From Bordetella parapertussis (GTDB lineage Bacteria; Pseudomonadota; Gammaproteobacteria; Burkholderiales; Burkholderiaceae_A), in assembly GCA_945862305.1 (NCBI GenBank), contig CAMAXF010000005.1, positions 82,478 through 146,477 on the forward strand: DNA of 64,000 nucleotides. Direction: 5' to 3'. The notes below the pieces were generated by a model. That model had not been told where the DNA came from. It saw nothing but the letters and a program-made list of their open reading frames with translations, and did not search any database. The position numbers were made by a program, and so were the translations under genes. How positions within the stretch are numbered: the first letter of the stretch is position 1; every line of letters begins with the position of its first letter. Positions 33,580-43,114 of the stretch are shown one piece after another.

Positions 33580-34077
33580 ATGAGCGAACACGACAGCCTG
33601 ATCAAAACCCCCAAACAACTCATCGTCGTGGTGGTACTCAGTTTCATCGTTCCAATTGCTGCCATCGTTTTGCTCACCAAATACATTGCGGCCGCACCCA
33701 AGGTTGGCGCGGGCAGCTCAGCCCTCACGGCCGAGGCCATTGCAGAGCGCATCAAGCCCGTGGGCCGTGTGGCCACTGTCCCCGAGGCAGGCGCTGCGCC
33801 TGCTGCAGCCGCGGCCGCTGTCATTCGCACCGGTGCCCAGGTCTACGCCGCGGCTTGCGCGGGGTGCCATGCGGCCGGTGTGCTGGGCTCCCCCAAGTTC
33901 GGCGACAAAGCGGCTTGGGCCTCTCGCATTCCCAAGGGCTACGACGCCCTGCTCACCTCTGCGCTCAAGGGCAAGGGCGCCATGGGCGCGCAAGGGGGTG
34001 GTGCCTACACCGATGCAGAGATTGGCAAGGCCGTGGCCCACCTGGCCAACAGCGCCGGCGCCAACTTCCAGCAGTAA
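33580..34077 (+). CDS. Cytochrome c5-type, membrane-anchored
   Basis: A 165-aa protein with one N-terminal membrane anchor (residues ~13-35), an Ala-rich linker, and a C-terminal cytochrome c domain with heme-binding CAGCH near residue 92; a Met in KGAMGAQGG is a plausible sixth ligand. It belongs to the cytochrome c5/c555 group found in betaproteobacteria and should carry electrons in the periplasm, possibly to a terminal oxidase. coq7 starts 5 bp downstream. Confidence 0.9.
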   Translation: MSEHDSLIKTPKQLIVVVVLSFIVPIAAIVLLTKYIAAAPKVGAGSSALTAEAIAERIKPVGRVATVPEAGAAPAAAAAAVIRTGAQVYAAACAGCHAAGVLGSPKFGDKAAWASRIPKGYDALLTSALKGKGAMGAQGGGAYTDAEIGKAVAHLANSAGANFQQ

Positions 34078-34082
34078 CAGGC

Positions 34083-34721
34083 TTGATCCAATTCTCGGCC
34101 CTCGATCGGGTCTTCAGTGCCTTTGACAATGCGCTGAAGACGCTCACCACCGATCCCTCGGGCACCGGCCGGCCCATGCCCGGTCAAGCCCTGTCGGAGG
34201 CCTCCCTGAACGACGCACAGCGCAGCCATGCGGCGGGCCTCATGCGTGTGAACCACGCAGGCGAAGTGGCCGCCCAGGGTCTGTATCAAGGCCAGGCCCT
34301 GTCCACGAAATCTCCCCAGCAGGCGCATGCGCTTCTTGAGGCCGCGCGAGAGGAGTCCGATCACCTGCGTTGGACACGCCGGCGCCTCACGGCCCTGGAC
34401 AGCCGCCCCAGCCTGCTCTCGCCGCTCTGGTATGCCGGCGCCTTCTGCCTGGGCCTGGTGGCGGGCCGACTTCCTGCCGCACAGGGCATGGGCTTCGTTT
34501 CTGAAACTGAGCGTCAGGTCGAGGCGCACCTCAAGGGCCATTTGTCTGCCCTGCCGCCAGAAGACGTGCGGTCTCGGGCCGTGGTCACCCAAATGATGAT
34601 CGACGAGGCCGAGCACGGCGCCGATGCCCGTGCCATGGGTGGGGCGGATCTCCCCCGGCCCGTTCAGCTGGCCATGAAGGCCAGTGCCAAGCTGATGATC
34701 CACACGGCCTACCGCCTCTAA
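34083..34721 (+). CDS. coq7: 3-demethoxyubiquinol 3-hydroxylase Coq7
   Basis: Di-iron hydroxylase of ubiquinone synthesis (212 aa). The two carboxylate/histidine motifs of the family are present: [14 protein letters not shown] and EESDHLRW in the first half, EAHL and DEAEHGADA in the second. The start is TTG at 34083; the next in-frame methionine would remove conserved sequence. It follows the cytochrome gene by 5 bp and precedes argS by 8 bp, linking it to respiration. Confidence 0.93.
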   Translation: MIQFSALDRVFSAFDNALKTLTTDPSGTGRPMPGQALSEASLNDAQRSHAAGLMRVNHAGEVAAQGLYQGQALSTKSPQQAHALLEAAREESDHLRWTRRRLTALDSRPSLLSPLWYAGAFCLGLVAGRLPAAQGMGFVSETERQVEAHLKGHLSALPPEDVRSRAVVTQMMIDEAEHGADARAMGGADLPRPVQLAMKASAKLMIHTAYRL

Positions 34722-34729
34722 GCGCCGCC

Positions 34730-36493
34730 ATGCTGCCCCTCCAACGCCAGGCCTTCGGCCAGGCCTTACACGACAACCTGATGGAATTGGCCGCCTCCAA
34801 AGGCGTTGGGCTTGCGCTGTCTGTCGATGAGCTCACCACCAGCCTGCAGCAGCCCAAGCAGCCCGAGCACGGCGATCTCGCCACCAGCCTGGTGCTGAAA
34901 CTGGCCAAGCCCTGGCAGATGAAGCCGCCCGTGCTGGCCCAGGAGTGGGTGAACCGAATTGCAGCAGATGATCGCCTTGGGCAATGGCTCACAGCAGCCG
35001 AGGTGGCCGGCCCAGGCTTTGTGAACTTTCGACTTCAGTTGGCCGTCAAGACGGCCGTGGTGGGGGTGGTGCTCGAACAAACCGATGCCTTCGGCCATCG
35101 GCCCACGCGTGCACAAGACCGCCTCTTGCTCGAGTTCGTGTCGGCCAATCCTACGGGCCCGCTGCATGTGGGCCATGGGCGACAGGCGGCCCTGGGCGAC
35201 AGCCTGGCGCGGCTGATGGCCTCGCAGGGCACCAGCGTGCACCGCGAGTTCTACTACAACGATGCAGGCGCCCAGATCGAGAACCTGGCGCGCTCGGTGC
35301 AAGCCCGCGCCAAGGGGCTTGGCCCAGACGACCCCGCCTTTCCGGCCGACGGTTACCGTGGCGAGTACATCGGCGAGATTGCCCAGGCGTATTTGTTGGG
35401 TGAGTCGGTCACAACGGTCGAGGGCACAACGGTGGTGGGCCAGACCGACGCCGAAGACCTTTCGGCCATTCGCGCATTCGCAGTGGCCTATCTGCGCCAC
35501 GAGCAAGACCTGGACTTGGCGGCCTTTGGGGTTGGATTCGACCAGTTCAGCCTCGAGTCGTCGCTCTACACCGACGGCCATGTCGAGGCTGTGGTGGCCC
35601 GCCTCGTCGAGAATGGCAGCGCCTATGAGCAAGACGGTGCCCTTTGGCTGCGCACCACCGACCATGGCGACGACAAAGATCGGGTGATGCGCAAGTCTGA
35701 GGGGGGCTACACCTACTTTGTGCCCGATGTGGCCTATCACCTGCAGAAGTGGCGCCGCGGCTTTGCAAGGGCGGTGAACATTCAGGGCTCCGACCACCAC
35801 GGCACCATCGCCCGCGTGCGAGCGGGCCTGCAGGCGCTCGGCGAAGGCGTGCCCCCGCAGTACCCGGACTACATCCTGCATAAGATGGTCACCGTGATGC
35901 GCCACGGTGAAGAGGTGAAGATCTCCAAGCGCGCGGGCTCGTATGTCACCCTGCGTGACCTCATCACCTGGTCGGGCCAGGTGGCCGACGCAGCAGCGCC
36001 AGACCTCGACCGCGGCCGAGATGCGGTTCGCTTCTTTCTGGTGTCTCGCAAGGCCGACTCGGAATTTGTGTTCGATGTCGACCTGGCCCTCTCGGCATCC
36101 GACGAGAACCCGGTCTATTACGTTCAATATGCCCACGCCCGTATTCAGAGCGTGCTGGCGCAGGCCGGGCACACTTGGGACCAGGGCCTGACGGCATCAG
36201 GCCGTGAGGCCTGCCTGGCACGGCTCGATTCACCCAAGGCCTTGGCCCTGTGCGCTTGCCTGGCCAGCTATCCAGACCTCCTGGCCCAGGCGGCCAACGA
36301 GCACGCCCCCCACCTGGTGGCCTTCTACCTGCGCGAACTCGCCGCGGCCTTCCACGGGTTCTACAACGCAGACCGCGTGCTGGTCGAAGAGGTTCAACTG
36401 CGCCAGGCCAGGCTCTTGCTGCTGGTGGCCACGGCCACGGTGCTGGCCTCGGGGCTGCGCATCCTCGGTGTTCGCGCGCCCAACAAGATGTAG
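34730..36493 (+). CDS. argS: Arginyl-tRNA synthetase
   Basis: Class I aminoacyl-tRNA synthetase (587 aa). HIGH-type motif [12 protein letters not shown] near residue 140 and the KMSKS-type segment KISKRAGSY are present, with the N-terminal Add1 domain and a C-terminal DALR anticodon-binding domain ([13 protein letters not shown] onwards). ATG at 34730; the stop is 9 bp before the SPOR gene. Confidence 0.97.
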   Translation: MLPLQRQAFGQALHDNLMELAASKGVGLALSVDELTTSLQQPKQPEHGDLATSLVLKLAKPWQMKPPVLAQEWVNRIAADDRLGQWLTAAEVAGPGFVNFRLQLAVKTAVVGVVLEQTDAFGHRPTRAQDRLLLEFVSANPTGPLHVGHGRQAALGDSLARLMASQGTSVHREFYYNDAGAQIENLARSVQARAKGLGPDDPAFPADGYRGEYIGEIAQAYLLGESVTTVEGTTVVGQTDAEDLSAIRAFAVAYLRHEQDLDLAAFGVGFDQFSLESSLYTDGHVEAVVARLVENGSAYEQDGALWLRTTDHGDDKDRVMRKSEGGYTYFVPDVAYHLQKWRRGFARAVNIQGSDHHGTIARVRAGLQALGEGVPPQYPDYILHKMVTVMRHGEEVKISKRAGSYVTLRDLITWSGQVADAAAPDLDRGRDAVRFFLVSRKADSEFVFDVDLALSASDENPVYYVQYAHARIQSVLAQAGHTWDQGLTASGREACLARLDSPKALALCACLASYPDLLAQAANEHAPHLVAFYLRELAAAFHGFYNADRVLVEEVQLRQARLLLLVATATVLASGLRILGVRAPNKM

Positions 36494-36502
36494 CATCCCA
36501 CC

Positions 36503-37069
36503 ATGGCCAACGCTCGGAATTCAGACAACCCTCGCCAAGCCGGCCCGGCCCGCAGCGGCGGCAGCATCGTGAGCTTCTCGGCCGGTGTGGCCGTGGGCCT
36601 GATTGTGTCGGCCGCTGTGGCGGCCTACATCACGCTCACACCGCCGCCATTTGAAGACCGTGGCCTGCGAAAGCCCGAGCCGCCGGTGGCCGCCAAGAAA
36701 TCGTCTTCGGAGCCCGCTGCCGCGCCAGAGTCCGCAGAGCCACCATCACCGCCACCAGAGGCCGTGGCGCCCCCGCCACCGCCTCCGCTGGCCGACCCCA
36801 AAGGGGTTCCATTGGCCGAACCCCCCGGCACCACGTATTTCTTGCAGGTGGCTGCTTATCGGTCGGTGGATGAGGCCGATCAGATGCGGGCACGCCTGGC
36901 CATCCTGGGCTTTGAGGCCTCGGTGTCTCAGGTTCGCCGAGACAGCACGGTCTTTCACCGTGTTCGGCTTGGCCCCTTCTCAGACTTTGAGGTGTTGAAC
37001 CGCACGAAGGTTGGTCTGTCTGAAAATGGACTCGAATCCACCGTGGTCCGGGTTCTGCCCGCCCAGTAA
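36503..37069 (+). CDS. SPOR-domain protein (FtsN/DedD-like)
   Basis: 188 aa: short cytoplasmic N-terminus, one membrane helix (~25-46), a Pro/Ala/Glu-rich periplasmic linker with runs of proline (~50-105), and a C-terminal SPOR domain starting around TTYFLQVAAYRS and including VRLGPFSDFEVLNRTKVGL. SPOR domains bind denuded septal peptidoglycan, so a role in cell division is likely. It lies between argS and dsbA, a common betaproteobacterial order. Confidence 0.9.
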   Translation: MANARNSDNPRQAGPARSGGSIVSFSAGVAVGLIVSAAVAAYITLTPPPFEDRGLRKPEPPVAAKKSSSEPAAAPESAEPPSPPPEAVAPPPPPPLADPKGVPLAEPPGTTYFLQVAAYRSVDEADQMRARLAILGFEASVSQVRRDSTVFHRVRLGPFSDFEVLNRTKVGLSENGLESTVVRVLPAQ

Positions 37070-37083
37070 AGGAGCACCGTCTT

Positions 37084-37767
37084 ATGCAAGCCCCGAATTC
37101 CCGTCGTCGACGCAGCCTGGCCACAGGCTCGGCACTGGCCCTCTCACGCCTGATGCCCCCGGGCCTGCTTGCAGGCCTTGCGTCCAGCAGCCTTCAGGCC
37201 GCACCCATCGACGAGGGCATCGACTTTCGCGTGCTCGCCAAGCCCGTGCCCACCGCCGCAGCTGGCAAAGTCGAGGTCTTGGAGTTTTTTTGGTACGCCT
37301 GCCCCCATTGCTACGCCATGGAGCCCGCCATCAAGGCATGGCAGGCCAAGCTGCCGTCCGATGTGCTCTTTCGAAAGGTGCATGTGGCCTTTCGAGGCAA
37401 TGTCCAGCAGCAACTCTTCTACACCCTGGAGGCCCTCATGGCGCCCGAGGCGGTGCATGAGAAGGCCTTTGCAGCCATCCACCTGGGCCGAAAACCCCTG
37501 GTCACACCTGCGGAAATTTTCGAATGGGTGCGCTCAGCAGGCCTCGACGATGCTCGCTTCGAGAAGGCCTGGGCATCCCCTGCGGTGGCCAGCAATATGC
37601 GCCGCGCCACTGCGCTCATGACCGCCCACGAGGTGGAGGGGGTGCCCCGTTTCACCATTCATGGCCGTTTTGTGACCGCGCCATCCATGGTTGGTGGCAG
37701 CCACCAGCGGGCCATGGCCGTGGTCGATCACCTCATCGCGAAGGCGCGTCCGCTGGTCCGCGCTTAG
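37084..37767 (+). CDS. dsbA: Thiol:disulfide interchange protein DsbA
   Basis: Periplasmic oxidase (227 aa) that introduces disulfides into exported proteins. The active site is CPHC in FWYACPHCYAME near residue 75; the cis-proline loop is EGVPRF. The signal peptide begins with four arginines followed by SLATG and a moderately hydrophobic stretch ending at LQA-AP, which partly resembles a twin-arginine signal. The 3' end overlaps the convergent rsmI gene by 35 bp. Confidence 0.94.
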   Translation: MQAPNSRRRRSLATGSALALSRLMPPGLLAGLASSSLQAAPIDEGIDFRVLAKPVPTAAAGKVEVLEFFWYACPHCYAMEPAIKAWQAKLPSDVLFRKVHVAFRGNVQQQLFYTLEALMAPEAVHEKAFAAIHLGRKPLVTPAEIFEWVRSAGLDDARFEKAWASPAVASNMRRATALMTAHEVEGVPRFTIHGRFVTAPSMVGGSHQRAMAVVDHLIAKARPLVRA

Positions 37768-38650
37768 CCAGCGAGGTCACCATCTGATAGGCCTCTGCGC
37801 GCTCCAAGCCCAGGCCCTTGACCAATAACTTGGCGGCTGCGGAGGCCGGCAGCTCGGCCGACAGCAGCCTGGCCCACTCCTGTGCCGATGCCGTGCGCGC
37901 CCCTTGTGCTTGCGCTGCGTTTGGCAGGTCAAAGACCAAGACCATTTCACCCTGATTGCTGTGCGGGTCCGATGCGAGTCGGGCGCTGCGCTGGGCCATG
38001 ACGTCGGTCAGGGTGCCACGGTGCAGGGTCTCGAAGGCCTTGGTCATCTCGCGGGCGAGCAGGGTGGGCGTGGTCTCCCCAAGCACCGAAGCGGCGTCTT
38101 GCAGCGCAGCCTCGATGCGATGCGGCGCTTCAAATGTCACCACCACACCGCCGGCCTGTCGCATTCGCTCGAGTGTGGCTCGCCGGCCTGCGGCCTTGGC
38201 TGGCAAAAACCCCCAAAAGCTCATTGGGTGCTCCTCTGAGATGAGAAAGCCACTCACGCTCACTGCCGCCGTGAGTGCACTTGGGCCGGGCACGGGAATC
38301 ACCCGCAGGCCTCGCACCCAGGCCCGTTGAACCAGCCGCGCACCCGGGTCGGCCACCCCCGGCGTGCCGGCATCCGAGACCAAGACAACCCGCTGACCTA
38401 AGAGCCCCGCCTCGATCAGCGCCTCGGCCTGCTCCTGTTCGTTGTGGGCATGCACGGCCGTGAGGCGTCGACCATCGACGGGCAGCCCTAGGGCGTTGAG
38501 CAATTGGCGCAGCCGCCGAGTGTCCTCGGCACACAGGCACTCGGCCTGCTCCAGAAGCTGGCGCGCACGGGCACTGATGTCTCCCATGTGGCCGATAGGC
38601 GTGGCCACCAAGTAGAGGCCAGGCTCCAGGCTTTCAGAGGAGGTCTGCAT
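37733..38650 (-). CDS. rsmI: 16S rRNA (cytidine1402-2'-O)-methyltransferase
   Basis: SAM-dependent methyltransferase (305 aa) of the tetrapyrrole-methylase fold. Typical motifs are LYLVATPIGHMGDIS at the start, AEDTRR, VVLVSDAGTPGVADPGARLV, PVPGPSALTAA and VTFEAPHRI. ATG at 38650 shares two bases with the ATG of the divergent yraN gene. The gene neighbours yraN and a DolP-like gene as in many proteobacteria, but lpoA is not present here. Confidence 0.94.
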   Translation of the reverse strand: MQTSSESLEPGLYLVATPIGHMGDISARARQLLEQAECLCAEDTRRLRQLLNALGLPVDGRRLTAVHAHNEQEQAEALIEAGLLGQRVVLVSDAGTPGVADPGARLVQRAWVRGLRVIPVPGPSALTAAVSVSGFLISEEHPMSFWGFLPAKAAGRRATLERMRQAGGVVVTFEAPHRIEAALQDAASVLGETTPTLLAREMTKAFETLHRGTLTDVMAQRSARLASDPHSNQGEMVLVFDLPNAAQAQGARTASAQEWARLLSAELPASAAAKLLVKGLGLERAEAYQMVTSLAKRGPADAPSR

Positions 38651-39008
38651 GCCAAGTCCGAGACAACAAGAGGGAACCGACAAGGAGTGGGAGGCGTCTG
38701 ACTGGCTGACGTCGCAGGGGTTGAGGCAGTTGGCCCATCAGGTCCGCTATCCGTTTGGTGAGATCGATCTGATTATGGTCGATGGGGCTGTGATTGTTTT
38801 TGTGGAGGTGCGCATGCGCGCGAGTTTGTCATTTGGAGGAGCCCTGGCCTCGGTCACCCTGGCCAAGCGTCGGCGCATTCTTCGTGCCGCCCGGGCCTGG
38901 CTTGCGGCCCGCGGTGGCCCAGCGCCCGCCTGCCGGTTCGACCTGATGGCCCAAGAGGCAGGCCAGTGGTGCTGGATTCAAAACGCCTTCGATGAAACGG
39001 CCCGCTGA
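38649..39008 (+). CDS. yraN: UPF0102 endonuclease-like protein YraN
   Basis: 119-aa protein with the restriction-endonuclease-like core GEIDLIMVDG followed by VIVFVEVRMR, the hallmark of the YraN family, whose biological role is not settled. A strong GAGGAGG ribosome-binding site (38637-38643) lies inside the antisense 5' end of rsmI. It is followed by a 70-bp gap with a TATAAT before the lipoprotein gene. Confidence 0.88.
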   Translation: MPSPRQQEGTDKEWEASDWLTSQGLRQLAHQVRYPFGEIDLIMVDGAVIVFVEVRMRASLSFGGALASVTLAKRRRILRAARAWLAARGGPAPACRFDLMAQEAGQWCWIQNAFDETAR

Positions 39009-39046
39009 GCCGTCATGCACGTGCACCGCACCGACACGCAGGCTTC

Positions 39047-39052
39047 TATAAT
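39047..39052 (+). promoter_or_regulatory. Putative -10 element of the DolP-like gene
   Basis: Perfect TATAAT, 26 bp before the start codon, in the context CTTCTATAAT that is also seen before the cytochrome c gene at 33531. No recognisable -35 at 16-18 bp. Confidence 0.4.
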
Positions 39053-39078
39053 CCAGGCATCACCTTCTAGGAGTTCGT

Positions 39079-39789
39079 ATGGTTACGCGTCGTGTCTGCC
39101 TGCTCGGACTGGGTTCTTTGGCGGTCTCCTCTGGCCTGACGGGCTGCTTCCCGTTGGCCGCCACCGGCATGGTGGTGGGTGCGCTGTCAATCTCCGATCG
39201 CCGCACCACCGGGGCCCAGGCCGAAGATCAGGCCATCGAACTCAAGGGCTTCAACCGGCTGCGTGAGCGGTTCAAGGGCGATGCAGCCGTGACCGCCAGC
39301 GTTACGTCCTTTAACCGAACGGCTCTCATCACGGGCTTTGTGCCCGACCAGGCCACCAAGACCGAGGTGGGCCAGATCGTTGGCCGCATCGAGAACGTGC
39401 GAACCGTCATCAATGAATTGATTGTGGGCCTGCCCGCAAGCGTCACCACCTACGGCCGCGATGTGCTGCTCACCACTCGGGTGAAGGCCACCCTCCTCGA
39501 TGCCCGCGATCTCAATGGCAACCTCATCAAGGTGGTCACCGAGTCGAGCACCGTCTATCTCATGGGCGTGGTGGCTGCCCGCGAGGCCTCCAGGGCCTCC
39601 GAAATTGTCTCCCGGGTGCCGGGTGTGCGCCGTGTGGTGCAGGCCTTTGAGGTCATCACCGAGGAACAGGCCCGTGCCATCGACACGGCCCTTCAGGGCG
39701 GCAAGGCTGCGCCCGAGGTCAAGGGCACACCGTCCACCCAGCCGGTGCCGCCGCCGGCCGGTGCACCGCAGGTCATGCCCGTCCGATGA
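39079..39789 (+). CDS. DolP-like BON-domain lipoprotein
   Basis: 236-aa lipoprotein: signal peptide with lipobox LTGC (Cys ~22), two BON domains (about residues 58-130 and 138-200), and a Pro-rich C-terminal tail. Domain order and position behind rsmI-yraN match DolP (YraP), an outer-membrane lipoprotein that supports envelope integrity in gammaproteobacteria. The diaA/gmhA gene often found between yraN and dolP is missing. The stop overlaps the next ATG as ATGA. Confidence 0.85.
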   Translation: MVTRRVCLLGLGSLAVSSGLTGCFPLAATGMVVGALSISDRRTTGAQAEDQAIELKGFNRLRERFKGDAAVTASVTSFNRTALITGFVPDQATKTEVGQIVGRIENVRTVINELIVGLPASVTTYGRDVLLTTRVKATLLDARDLNGNLIKVVTESSTVYLMGVVAAREASRASEIVSRVPGVRRVVQAFEVITEEQARAIDTALQGGKAAPEVKGTPSTQPVPPPAGAPQVMPVR

Positions 39790-40280
39790 CCACCCGCCGC
39801 AACCTGCTGCTGGGGCTTGGGGCCGCGGGCGGGTTGGCGGCCATCGGCACCTGGGCCACGCGCAGAACGCCCGCTCCGTTGGTCTCTGGCCAAACACTGT
39901 CGGGCGAAGCCGTGTCTACCCAGGCCTTGCTGGGCCGGCCTTACCTCGTGAATTTTTGGGCCACCAGCTGCGTGACCTGCGTGCGCGAGATGCCCGAGCT
40001 CGTGTCGTTGCACCAGGCCTTTGAGGCCAAGGGGTTTCGCACCCTGGCTGTGGCCATGCACTACGACCGCCCCGAGTTCCTGCAGCGGTTCGTGGAAGAC
40101 CGGCAACTGCCCTTCTGGGTGCTCCACGACACGGACAACCAATGGGCCAAGGCCTGGGGGGATGTCTCGGTCACGCCCACCACCTTCGTGGTCGACGCCA
40201 AGGGCCAGGTCTACAAGCGCTTTGTGGGCGAGCCAGATTTTGAGAATCTGCGCCGCTGGCTCACCAAATCACTCGCCTAG
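39786..40280 (+). CDS. TlpA-like thioredoxin-fold protein
   Basis: 164 aa with an N-terminal hydrophobic anchor or signal ([18 protein letters not shown]), then a thioredoxin domain: active site CVTC in [15 protein letters not shown] near residue 60 and cis-proline in VTPTTFVVD. TlpA/ResA proteins reduce periplasmic thiols, often for cytochrome c maturation; here it is coupled to the BON lipoprotein gene by an ATGA overlap. The stop overlaps the convergent lipA stop by 4 bp. Confidence 0.88.
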   Translation: MTTRRNLLLGLGAAGGLAAIGTWATRRTPAPLVSGQTLSGEAVSTQALLGRPYLVNFWATSCVTCVREMPELVSLHQAFEAKGFRTLAVAMHYDRPEFLQRFVEDRQLPFWVLHDTDNQWAKAWGDVSVTPTTFVVDAKGQVYKRFVGEPDFENLRRWLTKSLA

Positions 40281-41263
40281 ACGCCCTGTAACACCCCATG
40301 GGCCTGCTGGTCCGCATGGTAGGACGAGCGCACCAGTGGCCCCACCGCGGCATGCACAAAGCCCATGGCCTGGGCCTGCGCCTCAATGGTCTTGAATTCC
40401 TCCGGGGTCGCATAGCGCGTCACCGGCAGGTGTGCATTCGAGGGAGCAAGGTACTGGCCCACCGTGAGCATGTCGACATCGTGGGCTCGCAGGTCTTGCA
40501 TCACGGCAAGCACCTCCTCCAGTGTCTCGCCCAGGCCGAGCATGATGCCGCTCTTGGTGGGCACGCCAGGCACGCGGGCTTTGAAGGTCTTGAGCAGGTT
40601 TAGCGAGTGCTGGTAATCCGAGCCCGGGCGCGCCGCCCGATACAGCCGGGGCACGGTCTCAAGGTTGTGGTTCATCACATCTGGAGGCGCGGCCTCCAGG
40701 ATGCCCATGGCCCGATCGAGCCGGCCACGGAAGTCGGGCACCAGCACCTCAATCTGGGTCTGGGGTGAGGCGGCCCGAACGGCTTGAATGCAATGAACGA
40801 AGTGCTGGGCACCGCCGTCCTTGAGGTCGTCGCGGTCCACGCTGGTGATCACCACATAGCGCAGGCCCAGGGCCGCAATGGTCTTGGCGAGGTTGGCGGG
40901 TTCGGCCTCATCAAGTGGGTCTGGGCGGCCGTGGCCCACGTCACAGAACGGGCAGCGCCGGGTGCACTTGTCGCCCATGATCATGAAGGTGGCCGTGCCA
41001 TTGCCGAAGCACTCACCAATGTTGGGGCAGGAGGCCTCCTCACACACGGTGTGCAGCTGGTGGGCGCGCAGGATCGATTTGATCTCCGTAAAGCGGCTGT
41101 TGGGCGATGCGGCCTTCACCCGAATCCAGTCGGGCTTGGGCAATGGCGCCTGCGGTGCAATCACCTTGATGGGAATCTTGGCGGTCTTGGCCGCGCCCTT
41201 GAGCTTGGGGTGCGGCTTCTGTGGGCCTTGGTCGAGCAGGCGTTGTTGGGCGGTGTCAGTCAT
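40277..41263 (-). CDS. lipA: Lipoyl synthase
   Basis: Radical-SAM enzyme (328 aa) inserting two sulfurs into octanoyl-carried proteins. The auxiliary cluster cysteines are in [13 protein letters not shown] and the radical-SAM CxxxCxxC is CTRRCPFC; the C-terminal serine ligand lies in [11 protein letters not shown]. Last gene of a minus-strand operon; its ATG overlaps the lipB stop (ATGA). Confidence 0.97.
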   Translation of the reverse strand: MTDTAQQRLLDQGPQKPHPKLKGAAKTAKIPIKVIAPQAPLPKPDWIRVKAASPNSRFTEIKSILRAHQLHTVCEEASCPNIGECFGNGTATFMIMGDKCTRRCPFCDVGHGRPDPLDEAEPANLAKTIAALGLRYVVITSVDRDDLKDGGAQHFVHCIQAVRAASPQTQIEVLVPDFRGRLDRAMGILEAAPPDVMNHNLETVPRLYRAARPGSDYQHSLNLLKTFKARVPGVPTKSGIMLGLGETLEEVLAVMQDLRAHDVDMLTVGQYLAPSNAHLPVTRYATPEEFKTIEAQAQAMGFVHAAVGPLVRSSYHADQQAHGVLQGV

Positions 41264-41880
41264 GTTCCAAAGGCATCTTCAAATCGTGCGCACAGGGCAT
41301 CGGCTGCGGCCTGCCAGCCCACGCGATGTCCCAGTGTAGCCAGGTCTGTGACCCGCAGGCCAGCATGGCCACAGGGGTTGATGCGGTCGAAGGCGCTCAG
41401 GTCCATGTCCAGGTTGATGGCCAGTCCGTGGGTGGTGCAGCCGCGTCGCAGCTTCAAGCCCAGGGCTGCGAATTTCTCCAGGTCGCCATCCGGCCGCCGG
41501 TGATAGACGCCGGGCTCCCCCGGCCACCGGCAGGCCGTGGCCAGGCCCAGGTTCTTCACCCAATCGATCACGATCTGCTCGTACTGGAAGACCGTCTCGC
41601 GCACCAGGCCGCCCCGACGCTTCAAGTCGATCAAGGGAAAGACAATGAGCTGCCCAGGCCCGTGGAAGGTCACCTCCCCACCACGGTCGGTCTTGAGCAC
41701 CGGAATCTCGCCGGCGGCACGCACATGGTCTGGATTGGCCGCCAGGCCCAGGGTGATCACCGGCGCCACCTCGATGGCCCAGATTTCATCGGGTGTTTCG
41801 GGGGTGCGGCCATCGGTGAAGGCCTGCATCTTACGGGCCACGTCGGCATAGTCTGCTGGCTGGAATTGCCGACGAATCAT
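41260..41880 (-). CDS. lipB: Octanoyl-[acyl-carrier-protein]-protein N-octanoyltransferase
   Basis: Transfers octanoate from ACP to lipoyl domains (206 aa). The motif [14 protein letters not shown], the lysine in [15 protein letters not shown] context and the nucleophile cysteine in INPCG are present. Six bp separate it from the ybeD gene upstream, and it overlaps lipA by 4 bp. Confidence 0.96.
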   Translation of the reverse strand: MIRRQFQPADYADVARKMQAFTDGRTPETPDEIWAIEVAPVITLGLAANPDHVRAAGEIPVLKTDRGGEVTFHGPGQLIVFPLIDLKRRGGLVRETVFQYEQIVIDWVKNLGLATACRWPGEPGVYHRRPDGDLEKFAALGLKLRRGCTTHGLAINLDMDLSAFDRINPCGHAGLRVTDLATLGHRVGWQAAADALCARFEDAFGT

Positions 41881-41886
41881 GACGGC

Positions 41887-42174
41887 CTAGAGCACAAGCT
41901 TGACCATGGGGTGGCTGGTCAGGGTTCGATAGATCTCATCGAGCTGGGCTCTGGACTGGGCCTGCACGATGAGGGTCAGGCTCAGGTATTTTGCAGTCCG
42001 ACTGCTTCGGATCTCGACCTGGTCGGCCGACAATGGCCCGGTCAGCGGTGCCACGGCCGCCACAATGGTCTGGGCAAAGTCGTCGCGGCGCTCACCCATC
42101 ACCTTGATGGGGAAGGCGCAGGGAAAGCCAAACAGGCTGTCTGCCGTGGTGTCGGGGCTGTCGTGTTCATCCAT
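41887..42174 (-). CDS. ybeD: DUF493 / YbeD family protein
   Basis: Small alpha/beta protein (95 aa) with the family pattern FGFPCAFPIKVMG near the N-terminus. It lies between the dac-dat pair and lipB-lipA, the same position as ybeD in E. coli. Function is not established; ACT-like fold and a possible regulatory role are suggested for the family. Confidence 0.9.
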   Translation of the reverse strand: MDEHDSPDTTADSLFGFPCAFPIKVMGERRDDFAQTIVAAVAPLTGPLSADQVEIRSSRTAKYLSLTLIVQAQSRAQLDEIYRTLTSHPMVKLVL

Positions 42175-42188
42175 GGCGTCTGGCCCAG

Positions 42189-43076
42189 TCAGGCCCGATG
42201 CGCCGCAATGGCGTCGTCGTATGCGGCCCTCAGTGCCTGAAACACCGGCCCCGGCCTGCCCTGGCCAATGGCTTGGCCGTCGAGCTGTGTGATGGGCAGC
42301 ACCTCTTTGGTGGCCGAACTCATGAGCAGTTCATCGGCCCCAACCACCTCGGCCTCCGAGATGGCCCGCGATTCAAAGGGCACGCCCACCGCCTCGGCCA
42401 GCCTTGGCAGGATGGCCATGCGAATGCCGGCCAGCAGCTGGTTGGAGCGTGGCGGCGAGAGCAATTGGCCTTGGTGCACGACCCAAATGTTGGAGGCCGC
42501 ACCCTCGGTGAGCAGGCCATCGCGAAACAAGATGGCCTCATGGGCGCCTTGGGCCACCGCAGCCTCCCGCGCCAGCACATTGCCCAGCAGGGCCACCGAC
42601 TTGATGTCACATCGCAGCCAGCGCTGATCGGGCATGCGAACGGCCTTCAGGCCGACGTCGCGATCGGATGCAGCAGGCCGCTTGAGTGGGCTCACCATGG
42701 CAAAGATGGTGGGCGGCACGGCAGGCCTGGGAAAGCTGTGGTCACGGCGTGCCACGCCGCGGGTGACCTGCAGGTAAATGAACTGGTCGTCGGTGGGGGC
42801 CCTCTCGATCAGGCCCTGCACAATGCCGTCCCAGTCGACGTCGGCCGTGGCCTGGGCCAGTGAGAGCTCCGAGAGGCTGCGCTGCAGTCGGCCCAGGTGC
42901 TCGGGCCAGGCAAAGGGCTTGCGGCTGTAGACCGGCACCACCTCGTAGATGCCATCGCCAAAAAGAAAGCCGCGGTCGAGCACCGAGACCTGGGCCTGCG
43001 AGAGGGGGAGCCATCGGCCGTTGAGAAAGGCGGGTGCCTGGGGGTCGAGGTCGGCTGGAAAGAGTGGGTGGTTCAT
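42189..43076 (-). CDS. dat: D-amino-acid aminotransferase
   Basis: PLP-dependent fold-type IV transaminase (295 aa) interconverting D-alanine/2-oxoglutarate and D-glutamate/pyruvate. The PLP lysine lies in CDIKSVALLGNV (residue ~155), and TEGAASNIWVV with the conserved glutamate follows; the N-terminus FLFGDGIYEVVPV is typical. It lies 38 bp behind the carboxypeptidase-like gene in an operon, suggesting a link to D-amino-acid or cell-wall metabolism. Substrate range is uncertain. Confidence 0.9.
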   Translation of the reverse strand: MNHPLFPADLDPQAPAFLNGRWLPLSQAQVSVLDRGFLFGDGIYEVVPVYSRKPFAWPEHLGRLQRSLSELSLAQATADVDWDGIVQGLIERAPTDDQFIYLQVTRGVARRDHSFPRPAVPPTIFAMVSPLKRPAASDRDVGLKAVRMPDQRWLRCDIKSVALLGNVLAREAAVAQGAHEAILFRDGLLTEGAASNIWVVHQGQLLSPPRSNQLLAGIRMAILPRLAEAVGVPFESRAISEAEVVGADELLMSSATKEVLPITQLDGQAIGQGRPGPVFQALRAAYDDAIAAHRA

Positions 43077-43114
43077 AAGAAGGGATGGCTCATGTGTGGG
43101 CTGGTGCCGGGTGT

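Noticed and set aside
34766..36172. Antisense frame of 468 codons opposite argS
   Set aside because: The argS frame carries both catalytic motifs; the antisense translation resembles no family.
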